From NCBI RefSeq assembly GCF_016860605.1, contig NZ_BNJR01000021.1:102520-166519 (forward strand): DNA of 64,000 nt. Reading direction: 5' to 3'. This document shows, in pieces, positions 45,452 through 54,615 of this stretch. The notes under the pieces were generated by a model. It was not told the origin of the DNA, made no database searches, and saw only the letters and a list, made by a program, of their open reading frames with translations. This stretch comes from Lentilactobacillus fungorum (GTDB lineage Bacteria > Bacillota > Bacilli > Lactobacillales > Lactobacillaceae). A program made the position numbers and the translations under genes. The stretch's first letter is position 1. Each line of letters begins with the position of its first letter.

Positions 45452-48121
45452 TTATTGTTTATGGAAAAAGTGTCTCTGAATGTATTTTACTACTTCTGTT
45501 ATCACAACGATCATAAAGCCACCGAATACAACGACTAGCCACTGTGAGACATTTAGGTTAGTTACGTGGAACATTTCGTTAAACCCGGGAACTGCGATCG
45601 TTGCAATCAATAAAATCGTTGATCCTAAAAGTGCCCAATTAAAGAACTTGTTTTTGAACAAGCCTACCCTGAAGATCGATTGGTGAATGGTTTTCGAATT
45701 AAAGGCGTGGAATAGTTGAATCAACCCAAGCGTTGCGTAAGCCATCGTTAAGGCGTCGGCGTGAATCAGCGCGTCGCTGGAATGCACCGGATTCATGATT
45801 GCAAAGGCATAAACGGCCAGCGTAATTAAGCCTTCAAAGAATCCTTGATACAAAATATTACTCATTATCCCACCAGACAGGAAGTTTGATGACCGCCCGC
45901 GGGGTTTTCGCTTCATAATCCCCGGTTCAGCTGGTTCAACCCCTAGCGCAATTGCTGGGAACGTATCCGTCACTAAATTAATCCACAAGATTTGAACCGG
46001 TGCCAAAATTTCCCAGCCCATCATGGTCATAATAAAGAGGGTCATCACTTCGCCCAAGTTGGCAGACAACAGATATTGTAATGATTTTTGAATATTTGAG
46101 AAGACTTTTCGACCAGCCCGCACTGCCGTTACAATCGTCGCAAAGTTATCGTCAGCTAAAACCATGTCACTGGCTTCCTTGGATACTTCCGTGCCCGTAA
46201 TGCCCATACCAATACCAATATCAGCAGTCTTTAAAGCAGGTGCGTCGTTAACACCGTCACCGGTCATCGCAACAACCTTCCCTTTTTTCTGCCAAGCCTT
46301 TACAATTCGGACTTTGTGTTCAGGGGCAACTCGAGCATAAACCGCAATATCCTCAACTTGATCATCGAATTGCGGATCGGACATCTCATCTAATTGAGCG
46401 CCATTAATCACTTGATCTTGAGATTGGTCCTTTCCACGGCCAATAATTCCTAACCGCTTGGCAATCGCTTGGGCGGTATCTTGGTGATCACCGGTAATCA
46501 TAACTGATTTAATTCCAGCAGATTTGGCTTCAGCGACCGCCTGGGCGACTTCCGGCCGTTCAGGGTCGATCATCCCAATCAACCCAACAAAGGTCATATC
46601 GCGCTCTTGGGCGGCTGAGGTGAGGTCTTTGGGGACTTCATCGACCATTCGGTAAGCAAAAGCAAGTACCCGCAGTGCCTGAGTAGCCAAATCGTGATTG
46701 GTTTGACTGATTAACTGGCGGTCCTGATCGGTTATATCACGCACGTCATCGCCATCTTGTATGTGCGTCACCCGTTGCATTAACTGATCAGGCGCCCCTT
46801 TCATTGTCATCATGATCTGGCCATTTTCCATTTGGTTAAATGTTGACATGAGCTTTCGTTCTGAATCAAACGGAATTTCAGCAAGCCGCTTATGGGCGTC
46901 AACAAAATTCTGAACTGGCTGATCTTTGGTTAAATAAAATGATACAAGTGCTGTTTCAGTTGGATCGCCAGCTAGTTGGTCTTCTTGAAACTTGGTGTCA
47001 TTATTCAGCACCATTAATTGGGCAATGCGGTCATTTAACCCCAGGTTGGCATCGGCAGAATCTTGTAGCTTCTCATTTAAAAATACCTTTTCGACGGTCA
47101 TCTTGTTTTGAGTCAACGTCCCGGTCTTATCCGAGCAAATGATGTCGGTGCTTCCAAGGGTTTCAACTGCCGGTAATTTACGAATCAAGGCTCGATGTTT
47201 CGCCATTTGCTGGGTACCAAGTGCTAGCGTCACCGTCACGATTGCTGGTAAGCCTTCTGGAATAGCCGCAACGGCCAATGAAATTGCCGTTAGCAACATA
47301 TTAATGACGGTTTCTTGCCCACGAAATAGCCCCATGCCAAAGACAATCACGGCAATCACCAAAATTAAAACTGTTAGCATCTTACCCAAAGACTTTAAGT
47401 TCTCTTGTAGCGGCGTTGTCGATTCTTCGGTAGTATTGAGCATATGAGCAATTTTGCCAACTTCCGTGTTCATACCGGTACCAATCACAACTCCGACTCC
47501 CCGGCCAGAAGTGACGTTACTGTTCATAAAGCCCAAGTTTTTACGGTCGCCTAAGGGTAAGTCACTATCGGTTATCGTCTCTACTTGCTTGTTAACTGGC
47601 ACAGATTCACCAGTTAAGGCCGCCTCTTCGATTTTAAGTGAGTTAGCCTCAATCAGTCGCAAGTCGGCTGGCACCACGTCACCGGCCTCTAATACGACAA
47701 TATCGCCGGGGACAATGTCTTCACTTTTGACGGAGGTCGATTCACCGTTTCGTAAAACGGTCGCCATTGCCGCTGACATCTGTTTTAGAGAATCAATCGC
47801 ATTTTCCGCCTTTGATTCTTGAAAAACACCAAAAATGGCATTCAAAATTACCACGGCCAAAATAATAATGGCATCAACATGCTCACCAGCAATGCCAGCA
47901 ATAATGGCTGCGACGATCAATATGATAATCATTAAATCCTTAAATTGGGCAATAAACTTCTCCAACAGCGTTGTCCGCCGTTTTGCCTGCAATTTATTCA
48001 GACCAAATTGATCTCGACGTTCACGAACTTCTTGAGTAGTTAACCCCGTCTTTTGAGACTTCATTTGCTGCATCGTATCGGTAACGGATTGCTGATATGG
48101 TGCTTTTTGATTAGTTTTCAT
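45452..48121 (-). CDS. Calcium-type cation-transporting P-type ATPase
   Basis: This is a P2-type ATPase of the PMCA/PacL-like group, likely exporting Ca2+ (less likely Mn2+). The phosphorylation motif is CSDKTGTLTQNK, the TGES actuator loop is in ALTGESVPVNK, and the nucleotide part shows MTGDGVNDAPALK. The PEGLPAIVTVTLALG helix has the ion-binding proline-glutamate. There are about ten membrane segments over 889 residues. Two hairpin repeats precede its ribosome site. Confidence 0.9.
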   Translation of the reverse strand: MKTNQKAPYQQSVTDTMQQMKSQKTGLTTQEVRERRDQFGLNKLQAKRRTTLLEKFIAQFKDLMIIILIVAAIIAGIAGEHVDAIIILAVVILNAIFGVFQESKAENAIDSLKQMSAAMATVLRNGESTSVKSEDIVPGDIVVLEAGDVVPADLRLIEANSLKIEEAALTGESVPVNKQVETITDSDLPLGDRKNLGFMNSNVTSGRGVGVVIGTGMNTEVGKIAHMLNTTEESTTPLQENLKSLGKMLTVLILVIAVIVFGMGLFRGQETVINMLLTAISLAVAAIPEGLPAIVTVTLALGTQQMAKHRALIRKLPAVETLGSTDIICSDKTGTLTQNKMTVEKVFLNEKLQDSADANLGLNDRIAQLMVLNNDTKFQEDQLAGDPTETALVSFYLTKDQPVQNFVDAHKRLAEIPFDSERKLMSTFNQMENGQIMMTMKGAPDQLMQRVTHIQDGDDVRDITDQDRQLISQTNHDLATQALRVLAFAYRMVDEVPKDLTSAAQERDMTFVGLIGMIDPERPEVAQAVAEAKSAGIKSVMITGDHQDTAQAIAKRLGIIGRGKDQSQDQVINGAQLDEMSDPQFDDQVEDIAVYARVAPEHKVRIVKAWQKKGKVVAMTGDGVNDAPALKTADIGIGMGITGTEVSKEASDMVLADDNFATIVTAVRAGRKVFSNIQKSLQYLLSANLGEVMTLFIMTMMGWEILAPVQILWINLVTDTFPAIALGVEPAEPGIMKRKPRGRSSNFLSGGIMSNILYQGFFEGLITLAVYAFAIMNPVHSSDALIHADALTMAYATLGLIQLFHAFNSKTIHQSIFRVGLFKNKFFNWALLGSTILLIATIAVPGFNEMFHVTNLNVSQWLVVVFGGFMIVVITEVVKYIQRHFFHKQ

Positions 48122-48140
48122 TGAATTCCTCCTTATATAA

Positions 48141-48259
48141 GTGAGCAGAGCAAAGCGGTTAGAAAGCGGAGTGTAAGGCTCCTTGGCGGGAAATCCCCGG
48201 GCTTGGGATTTTTCGCCAAGGTGCTTACACGGAGCTTTCTGCTTTGCGCAGCTGTCCTA
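48141..48259 (-). repeat. Leader hairpin repeat, copy 5 (ATPase leader, unit 1)
   Basis: Its edge GTGAGCAGAGCAAAGC is 20 nt from the ATPase start codon. The arms (AGAAAGC, GTGTAAG, CTTGGCG against CGCCAAG, CTTACAC, GCTTTCT) are complementary. The arm sequence is almost the same as that of copy 8 near proC. Confidence 0.87.
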
Positions 48260-48264
48260 AAATA

Positions 48265-48358
48265 GTGAGCGGAGCAAAGCGCTTAGGGATCAGAGTGTAA
48301 GCCTCCTCTGAAGAAAACTCACGGGTTTGGAATGTTTCCCAGAGGCACTTATAACTTT
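48265..48358 (-). repeat. Leader hairpin repeat, copy 6 (degenerate)
   Basis: This starts GTGAGCGGAGCAAAGC after the usual 5-base spacer, but the second half is eroded. Only CCTCTG/CAGAGG and AGTGTAAG/CTTAT pairing remains and the GCTTTGCGCAGCTGTCC end is missing. Confidence 0.7.
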
Positions 48359-48373
48359 TTATCACCGCCTAAT

Positions 48374-48424
48374 AAACAAAAGAGACCTGTGGATCCTTCA
48401 CCTGAAGAATTCACAAGTCTCACC
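48374..48424 (-). terminator. Terminator after nadE
   Basis: On the minus strand GAGACTTGTGAATTC pairs imperfectly with GATCCACAGGTCTC and is followed by TTTTGTTT. It ends the pncB-nadE transcript. The rest of 48425-48547 shows no feature I can support. Confidence 0.75.
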
Positions 48425-48547
48425 ATTTAAGAGTTATCCCGGAAATATTTCTATTCCACGTTGACGAGATAATCGCAATAAAAATTGCTGGTTACTCCCT
48501 TTATTATCATTATTATACATAACTACTAATAAAATGTCACTTATTAA

Positions 48548-49375
48548 TTACTGCCAAAAAGTATCATACACATTAATTGGTGTATGCCGTTTATGCTCTG
48601 TCTTGTCATACCAACTTTCAATCGTTTCGGCCGCCTTTTGAGAAACCGCTTTTCCCTCAAGATAGTTATCAATATCTTGATAAGTCACCCCTAACGCAAC
48701 CTCATCGGGCAACGCAGGACGATTATCTTCCAAATCGGCCGTTGGTGTTTTTTCATAAAGGTGTTTTGGTGCGCCTAGTTTGTTTAACAACTGTTTGCCC
48801 TGCCGTTTGTCCAATCGCCAAAGTGGCGTAATGTCGGCGGCACCATCACCATATTTGGTATAAAAGCCAGTCACCGCTTCGGCAGCGTGATCCGTCCCGA
48901 CAACTGCGCCGTGCATTTCACCAGCAATGGCATACTGGGCAATCATTCGCTGCCGGGCTTTGACGTTACCCTTATTAAAATCGCTTACTTGAATGCCGTT
49001 TGCTTCAACGGATTTAACTGCTTCGTCAACTGCGGCTTCAATGTCAACCCGAAAGACCTTATCAGCGTTCATGAACTTAATGGCGGCTAAAGCATCGGAT
49101 TCATCGGCTTGAACGCCATATGGAAGCCGAACCGCAATAAACTGATAACGATCATCGCCAGTTTCTTCGCGCAGTTCTGCAATGGCCATTTGGGAGAGCT
49201 TGCCGGCTAATGTTGAATCCTGACCACCAGAAATGCCCAGGACGAGTGTTTTTAAGAATGGATATTTTTTGAGATAACGCTTTAGGAATTCCACACTTCG
49301 CCGAATTTCATCATTGGCGTCAATTTCTGGCTTGACCTTTAAAGTGTTAATAATTTCTTGCTGTTTTGCTCTCAT
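48548..49375 (-). CDS. nadE: NH3-dependent NAD synthetase
   Basis: NadE amidates nicotinate adenine dinucleotide to NAD. The ATP-pyrophosphatase motif is in [19 protein letters not shown]. The later [21 protein letters not shown] segment (here in part) carries the substrate and Mg contacts. It has 275 residues, the short ammonia-dependent form without a glutaminase domain. The ATG at 49375 lies 6 nt after GAGGG. It directly follows pncB, forming a salvage unit. Confidence 0.94.
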   Translation of the reverse strand: MRAKQQEIINTLKVKPEIDANDEIRRSVEFLKRYLKKYPFLKTLVLGISGGQDSTLAGKLSQMAIAELREETGDDRYQFIAVRLPYGVQADESDALAAIKFMNADKVFRVDIEAAVDEAVKSVEANGIQVSDFNKGNVKARQRMIAQYAIAGEMHGAVVGTDHAAEAVTGFYTKYGDGAADITPLWRLDKRQGKQLLNKLGAPKHLYEKTPTADLEDNRPALPDEVALGVTYQDIDNYLEGKAVSQKAAETIESWYDKTEHKRHTPINVYDTFWQ

Positions 49376-49387
49376 GTGCATCCCTCG

Positions 49388-50845
49388 TTAATAGTTAATT
49401 TGTTTAACGTAGTTGCGAACCTTTTCAATAATATCCCGTTTATTATCCCAGCACTTTTGTGATAAATCAACCGGATAATTCTGCGGATTGAGTTCTCGTC
49501 GATACTCCGGCCAAAGTGCCGCCAACTCTTTTTTCGCATAAACACTAATCTGGGATAAATTAGGACGATCATAAACCAATTTACCGTTACTGTAAATAGT
49601 TTTTAGTAAAGGTTCGGCATCAAAATTTTCGACTGTCTTGTTAATATACGTATAGTTTGGATGGAACATATAAATTGATTTTTCCTGGCGCGGATCCTCA
49701 TCTGACAGCGTGATGTAATCCCCCTCGGACTTGCCATCTTTCGTATCGGTAATCCGCCAAACCTGCTTGCGGCCCGGTGTGGAAACTTTTTCTGCGTTAC
49801 CGGAAATTTTAATGGTATCGACCAATTTCCCCTGCTTATCTTCAACCGACACCATTTTGTAAACGGCACCTAATGCCGGTTGGTCAAAGGCCGTAATTAC
49901 CTTAGTGCCAACACCCCAAACATCGATTTTGGCGTGTTGCATCTTCAAGCTGGCAATGGTCGTTTCATCCAAATCATTGGACGCATAAATCTTAGTATCC
50001 GGATAACCCGCATGATCAAGTAATTCACGGACCCGCTTGGATAAGTAGGCCATGTCACCGGAATCTAATCGAACACCAGCAAAATGAATCTGATCACCCA
50101 TCTCATTGGCAACCCTAATCGCACTGGGAACTCCACTCTTCAACGTATCATAAGTGTCCACCAAGAAGACACAGTCACGATGCGTTTGCGCGTAAGCTTT
50201 AAACGCATCGTAGTCATTGCCAAATGATTCAACTAATGAGTGGGCGTGGGTCCCGCTGATTGGAATCCCGAACTTCTTACCAGCTAACACGTTCGAGGTT
50301 GCGTTAAAGCCACCGATAATCGCTGCTCGAGTTCCCCAAAGTGCTGCTGAAACTTCTTGAGCCCGCCGACTACCAAATTCCATTAGCGGATCATCGCCGA
50401 CAACGGTTCGAATCCGCGAAGCCTTAGTGGCAATTAATGTTTGGTAGTTAATCATATTTAAAATGGCCGTTTCGACCAACTGGCATTCACAAAGCGTTCC
50501 TTCAACTTGAAAAATTGGCTCATTGGCAAACACGACGTCGCCTTCATACACTGAGCGAATCGTCCCTTGAAACTTGAAATGGCGTAGGTAAGTTAAAAAG
50601 CTATCCGGATAATCAGTCACGTCCTTTAAATAATCAATGTCTGAATCCGTAAAGTGCAGGTTTTCAATGTATTGAATCACGTGTTCCAGTCCGGCAAAAA
50701 CGGCATACCCATTTCCAAAAGGTAACTTCCTAAAAAACACCTCAAAGACCGCATGGCGATTTTCCATGTGCCGTTCAAAATAAGTCGCCATCATATTAAT
50801 TTCGTAAAAGTCGGTGTGGAGTGTCAAATTATCATTTTCTGACAT
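49388..50845 (-). CDS. pncB: Nicotinate phosphoribosyltransferase
   Basis: PncB converts nicotinate and PRPP to nicotinate mononucleotide, the entry of the Preiss-Handler salvage route. Together with nadE it allows growth on niacin. Family stretches include the N-terminal LTLHTDFYEINMMATYFE, MEFGSRRAQ, ISGTHAHSLVESFG with the phosphorylated histidine, and RLDSGDMAYLSK. The length of 485 residues is normal for the Gram-positive type. Confidence 0.94.
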   Translation of the reverse strand: MSENDNLTLHTDFYEINMMATYFERHMENRHAVFEVFFRKLPFGNGYAVFAGLEHVIQYIENLHFTDSDIDYLKDVTDYPDSFLTYLRHFKFQGTIRSVYEGDVVFANEPIFQVEGTLCECQLVETAILNMINYQTLIATKASRIRTVVGDDPLMEFGSRRAQEVSAALWGTRAAIIGGFNATSNVLAGKKFGIPISGTHAHSLVESFGNDYDAFKAYAQTHRDCVFLVDTYDTLKSGVPSAIRVANEMGDQIHFAGVRLDSGDMAYLSKRVRELLDHAGYPDTKIYASNDLDETTIASLKMQHAKIDVWGVGTKVITAFDQPALGAVYKMVSVEDKQGKLVDTIKISGNAEKVSTPGRKQVWRITDTKDGKSEGDYITLSDEDPRQEKSIYMFHPNYTYINKTVENFDAEPLLKTIYSNGKLVYDRPNLSQISVYAKKELAALWPEYRRELNPQNYPVDLSQKCWDNKRDIIEKVRNYVKQINY

Positions 50846-50974
50846 ACAGTTTCAATATCCTTCCCTGTGAGATGTTATATAATTAAGTAATCATGTTAAT
50901 TCTATCATTTATCTTTCTATTGACCAGAGAAATGAAGGATTTTCAATTTAAATTCAATCACATAAGGAGTCATT

Positions 50975-51718
50975 ATGTCTAGTCAAACTGATCAAAAAGC
51001 CGTTACCATCTTAGGAATCCCCTTCATTAATTGCACTCGATCTGATTTTGAAACAACCATTATCAATCGGATTACTCAGCGGCAAAATACGTTTGTCGTC
51101 ACCGCAAACCCAGAGATTGTGATGTACGCACATGCCCATCCAGACTATGCGGCCCTCATTCAATCAGCCGATTACGTGGTCGCCGATGGTATCGGAATTG
51201 TCATCGGCGCCCGATTATTAAAGACGCCAATTAAGGAGCGAATTACTGGTTATGATCTATTTGAGGACTTATTGGACTGGGGCAGCCAGCATCAAAAATC
51301 CGCGTACTTTGTCGGCGCAAAACCTCAAGTCATTCAAAAGCTACGTGACGTTGTCAAAAAGCGCTATCCCGGCTTGGTTATTTCTGGCACTCACGACGGT
51401 TATTTCACTGATGAGACCGAAATTATCAAAGACATTAAGCGAACAGATCCGAACATGGTATTTGTCGCCACCGGTTATCCAAAACAGGAACAATTTATTC
51501 AACGTCATCGGACTGCCACGAGTGGCTTGTGGATGGGGATTGGTGGCTCATTTGACGTCTTAACCGGTACCGTTAAACGAGCGCCGGCTACTTGGCAGCA
51601 ATTGCACCTCGAGTGGTTATATCGAGTCATTAAGGAACCGACCCGGATTAGTCGCTTAATGGTCCTACCAAAGTACCTGTGGCAAATTGTTCGACAAAAA
51701 TACACTAAAAAACGCTAG
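50975..51718 (+). CDS. tagA: WecB/TagA/CpsF family glycosyltransferase
   Basis: TagA adds N-acetylmannosamine to undecaprenyl-PP-GlcNAc, making the linkage unit of wall teichoic acid. The family core is clear: VVTANPEIVMYAHAHPDYA with the catalytic threonine region, then YVVADGIGIVIGARLL with the aspartate, and GSFDVLTGTVKRAPATWQ. It has 247 residues and an AAGGAG site. It is not clustered with other tag genes here, so the polymer involved is inferred. Confidence 0.9.
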   Translation: MSSQTDQKAVTILGIPFINCTRSDFETTIINRITQRQNTFVVTANPEIVMYAHAHPDYAALIQSADYVVADGIGIVIGARLLKTPIKERITGYDLFEDLLDWGSQHQKSAYFVGAKPQVIQKLRDVVKKRYPGLVISGTHDGYFTDETEIIKDIKRTDPNMVFVATGYPKQEQFIQRHRTATSGLWMGIGGSFDVLTGTVKRAPATWQQLHLEWLYRVIKEPTRISRLMVLPKYLWQIVRQKYTKKR

Positions 51719-51727
51719 AAAGAGGTA

Positions 51728-52069
51728 ATGAGGTTGAATCGGCAAAACGTTATTCGAGCAACCATCATCGTTGTCCTGGCAGCAATTTTGATCCCGCTGG
51801 TTCATAATTTTATAACCCATCGACCAATCTTGAACCAGTTTCCATATGGACTATTAGGAATCATTGCGCTAGCTTATGTTTCTAGCTTTATTAACTTAAA
51901 GCCTGGCTATTTTTACACCGGCTACTTCATTTTGTATTTATTCGTGTTTAGACTAGTCGGTGGCTATTACAATTGGACCTCTTGGATTTTATTAACACTC
52001 GTGGCAACTCTAGTTAGCTGGGTCACTAATTTGTTGCGACGGGCCTTCAGTCAGCCCACACGAAAATAG
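51728..52069 (+). CDS. Small membrane protein of unknown function
   Basis: This 113-residue protein has about four hydrophobic segments: 11-28, 42-56, 62-78 and 84-102. It ends in a basic tail (RRAFSQPTRK). I recognise no family. It begins 9 bp after tagA, so the two are cotranscribed, which hints at a cell-envelope role. An alternative TTG start at 51734 has better spacing to GAGG. Confidence 0.65.
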   Translation: MRLNRQNVIRATIIVVLAAILIPLVHNFITHRPILNQFPYGLLGIIALAYVSSFINLKPGYFYTGYFILYLFVFRLVGGYYNWTSWILLTLVATLVSWVTNLLRRAFSQPTRK

Positions 52070-52144
52070 GTTATAGTTTAGAAGCTTTAAATGGCAATCA
52101 GGATAAAAAAATAGAAGCGACCGTAGCCTCTTCCAAGTTTTAAA

Positions 52145-52172
52145 GTAGGTCATTGTCGCCCTTACGACCTAT
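52145..52172 (-). terminator. Candidate terminator after the GntR gene
   Basis: On the minus strand TAGGTC pairs with GACCTA around a 14-base loop and is followed by CTTTAAAA. It is weak. Confidence 0.4.
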
Positions 52173-52174
52173 CT

Positions 52175-52879
52175 TTATTCTTTTTCCAAATAAAATTCAA
52201 ACCGATCGCCAACATATTGCGTGCGGACATACTCAAACGGGCGCCCATCTTGTAAATATGTAATCTGACGTAACCGTAAGATCGCATCCCCACGTTTAAT
52301 ATTCAAATACTCAGCAATTCGCTCTGAAGCCAGCATTGCTGAAACGGTCTGCTGGGCCTTGCCAATTTGCAGGTCCTTTTTTTGTTCCAAAGTTCGGTAC
52401 AACGAGCTTGTTACCTCTGACTTTTCCAAGCCTTCAACAATGTTTTCTGGAACCGTTGCGACTTCAAAACAAATTGGTACTTCATCGCCATATCGAATTC
52501 GCTCCATTCGAAGCACCAGTTGATCTTGGGTGATATGAAGCTTCTCCATTTCACTTAAGGATGGTTCCATCGTGTGATAAGAAATCGTCTTACTAGAAGG
52601 CTGCTTGCCTTGGGCCAACATCAAATCTGTAAAACCAGTGACGCCTGACATTTTTTCTTGAACCTTTTGATTAGCCACAAAAGTGCCAGAACCAACCCGG
52701 CGCTCCAAGATTCCTTCATCAACCAGCGTTTGAATCGCTTGTCTTAACGTCATCCGACTAACCCCAAACTCCGTAGACAGCTCGCGTTCAGAAGGGATTC
52801 GGTCACCAATTTTCCATTTATCGGCCTCAATTTTTCGCTTTATATCATTATGAATCTGAATATAAATTGGCAAACCCAC
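52175..52879 (-). CDS. GntR/HutC family regulator, NagR (YvoA)-like
   Basis: This repressor has an N-terminal winged helix (KIGDRIPSERELSTEFGVSR, then MTLRQAIQTLVDEGILERRV and GSGTFVA) and a C-terminal UTRA effector domain. The overall pattern resembles NagR/YvoA, which senses phosphorylated N-acetylglucosamine, but the ligand cannot be read with certainty. The GTG start at 52879 is 9 nt after AAAGGAG. It has 234 residues. No target gene is adjacent. Confidence 0.87.
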   Translation of the reverse strand: MGLPIYIQIHNDIKRKIEADKWKIGDRIPSERELSTEFGVSRMTLRQAIQTLVDEGILERRVGSGTFVANQKVQEKMSGVTGFTDLMLAQGKQPSSKTISYHTMEPSLSEMEKLHITQDQLVLRMERIRYGDEVPICFEVATVPENIVEGLEKSEVTSSLYRTLEQKKDLQIGKAQQTVSAMLASERIAEYLNIKRGDAILRLRQITYLQDGRPFEYVRTQYVGDRFEFYLEKE

Positions 52880-53032
52880 CAGTACCAACTCCTTTAGTCT
52901 TTATCCTTTATTCTAACATAATAATTAAATCTATGAGGTCGAGTTAATAGCCAAGGCAATTTATCCGGACCATTTTGATCACTAACAAAAATTTCAACCG
53001 CCTTGAACACCAAGATGTCACATTGGCGTCAC

Positions 53033-53833
53033 TTAATTTGTTTTGCCGGTAGACTTTTCAATAGTTGCGTCAATCCCCTTCACAACTGAAGTTAATAAGC
53101 CAGCTTCTTCCATTGCCAAGAGCCCGGCAATTGTATCGCCACCGGGTGAACAAACTTTATCAATCATTTCGGCCGGAGTGTGCCCGGATTTCATGAGCGC
53201 ATCTGCGGAACCAAAAGTTGTTTGGGCTGCAATTTGAGTCGCAACATCCTTACTCAGGCCATATTTAACGCCCGCGCGACTCAATGCGTCGATGAAAAAG
53301 TCAATATAAGCAACTGCACTTCCGGAAATAGCACTAAATACTGGAAATGCTGCTTCCGGCAGTTCACTCAGTTCACCAGTCGCACTAAAAATCCCGAGGG
53401 CATTGTCCTTTTGATCACCCGTAAGGTTTTCGTTAACCGCAACGGCCGTCATACCTCTGCCAAACTCAGAGTTGATGTTAGGCAAACTACGTAAAATTGG
53501 TAAATCTGCCTGCGTCAATTCAGCCAATTGATCCAATGAAATACCAGAAACAATTGACACCAGGACTTTTTCCCGAGAAAGCCCGGCACGAATCTCTGCC
53601 AAAACTGCTTTTACAACAGCCGGCACCACTGCTAAAATAACATAATCACTGTTAGCAACAACTTCTTGATTGGACCTTTCGGCGGTCAATCCATATTGTT
53701 GCGCATAATCTTCATAATGAGCTTTGTGAGCACTGTGAACTAAAATATTTTTGGCGGGGACAAATTTCGCTTTAAGCAATCCCTGAATAATCGCCTGAGC
53801 CATTGACCCAACACCAATAAACCCAATTTTCAT
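53033..53833 (-). CDS. proC: Pyrroline-5-carboxylate reductase
   Basis: ProC reduces pyrroline-5-carboxylate to proline with NAD(P)H. The Rossmann loop is IGFIGVGSMAQAIIQGL. The C-terminal dimer/active-site region shows AISGSAVAYIDFFIDAL and VCSPGGDTIAGLLAMEE. It starts at the ATG at 53833 after GGAGG (266 residues); the frame to 53863 runs into the hairpin repeat. Two repeats form its leader. Confidence 0.94.
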   Translation of the reverse strand: MKIGFIGVGSMAQAIIQGLLKAKFVPAKNILVHSAHKAHYEDYAQQYGLTAERSNQEVVANSDYVILAVVPAVVKAVLAEIRAGLSREKVLVSIVSGISLDQLAELTQADLPILRSLPNINSEFGRGMTAVAVNENLTGDQKDNALGIFSATGELSELPEAAFPVFSAISGSAVAYIDFFIDALSRAGVKYGLSKDVATQIAAQTTFGSADALMKSGHTPAEMIDKVCSPGGDTIAGLLAMEEAGLLTSVVKGIDATIEKSTGKTN

Positions 53834-53850
53834 GGTAATCCTCCTTATAA

Positions 53851-53968
53851 GTGAGCGAAGCAAAGCGCTTAGAAAGCGAAGCCTAAGGCGACTTGGCCGA
53901 AAATCCCGGGCTTGGATTTTTGGGCAAATTGACTTAGGTGCAGCTTTCTGCTTTGCACAGCTGTCCTA
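53851..53968 (-). repeat. Leader hairpin repeat, copy 7 (proC leader, unit 1)
   Basis: Its edge GTGAGCGAAGCAAAGC is 18 nt from the proC start codon. The arms (AGAAAGC, GCCTAAGG, ACTTGGCC against GGGCAAATT, CTTAGG, GCTTTCT) mostly pair. The other end, GCTTTGCACAGCTGTCCTA, is intact. Confidence 0.85.
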
Positions 53969-53973
53969 AAATA

Positions 53974-54091
53974 GTGAGCGAAGCAAAGCGGTTAGAAAGC
54001 GGAGTGTAAGGCTCCTTGGCGGGAAATCCCCGGGCTTGGGATTTTTCGCCAAGATGCTTACACGGAGCTTTCTGCTTTGTGCAGCTGTCCT
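53974..54091 (-). repeat. Leader hairpin repeat, copy 8 (proC leader, unit 2)
   Basis: A second full unit, 123 bp after copy 7. Its arms match copy 5 at the ATPase nearly base for base (CTTGGCGGGAAATCC / GGATTTTTCGCCAAG), 5.7 kb away. Confidence 0.86.
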
Positions 54092-54258
54092 TTCCGCTCT
54101 ATACATAAGTTGACAATAGCTGATTGCAGAGAAAAAAGCAACGAAAATTTGGGATCAAAGCCCGTCGCTTAATGAATCAGCTCTGATTGTTTCAAACATT
54201 GCAGGCAATTGATTAGTTCAGTTGACAAACTCTTAAAAACTCGGTAATCTTAGCAGAT

Positions 54259-54331
54259 GAGAATTGGGGTGCCAACGTGCTGAGAATATACCCATTGAAC
54301 CTGATCTGATTAACATCAGCGAAGGGATTTC
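54259..54331 (+). promoter_or_regulatory. TPP riboswitch (THI box)
   Basis: The aptamer shows the conserved blocks GGGGTGCC, GCTGAGAATATACCC, TTGAACCTGATCTG and CAGCGAAGGGAT in the right order. It senses thiamine pyrophosphate. It is followed by an intrinsic terminator, so it works by transcription attenuation. The controlled genes are ykoE and ykoF, more than 400 nt downstream. Confidence 0.94.
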
Positions 54332-54388
54332 GACATCATCGCAATGATGATTAAGCCAGCTAAAAATGTTAATGTCCTTAACATGGCG

Positions 54389-54422
54389 GCCCCCAATTCT
54401 ATTTGAATTGAGGGCTTTTTTT
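54389..54422 (+). terminator. Riboswitch-controlled terminator
   Basis: GCCCCCAATTC pairs with GAATTGAGGGC and runs into TTTTTTT. The left arm CCCCAATTCT (54391-54400) is also the exact complement of AGAATTGGGG (54260-54269) in the riboswitch P1 stem. The two structures therefore exclude each other. Confidence 0.9.
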
Positions 54423-54427
54423 GTGAG

Positions 54428-54490
54428 GTCAGCTAGGCAAAGCCAAAATCGGTGTATAAGAACCTCACTTAGCGCCGATTACTTTTTAGG
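54428..54490 (+). repeat. Leader hairpin repeat, truncated copy (ykoE leader)
   Basis: CAGCTAGGCAAAGC, then AAAATCGG...CCGATTACTTTTTAGG, resembles a shortened unit in the plus orientation. It is poorly preserved. Confidence 0.45.
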
Positions 54491-54606
54491 GTCGCTGCGT
54501 CAGGCAGAAAGCTGGGTGTAAAGCCACTTTGATCACAAATTCCAAGCCCGGGAATTTGTGGCCAAAGAGCCTTACTCTTCGCTTCCTAGGCGCTTTGCTT
54601 CGTTCA
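54491..54606 (+). repeat. Leader hairpin repeat, copy 9 (ykoE leader)
   Basis: This full unit is inverted relative to all others on the plus strand but is again sense to its downstream gene. The arms (AGAAAGC, CACTTTG, CACAAATTCC against GGAATTTGTG, CAAAG, GCTTCCT) are complementary, and the loop is AAGCCC. It ends CGCTTTGCTTCGTTCACCTTTT. Confidence 0.8.
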
Positions 54607-54615
54607 CCTTTTCGG

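Noticed and set aside
48374..48445. A possible T-box or other riboswitch before the ATPase gene, because ACAGGTCTCTT and ATATTTCCGGGATAA also occur near 17053-17095.
   Set aside because: The order of the two strings differs between the sites and T-box core motifs are missing. The 48-kb hairpin is explained as the nadE terminator.
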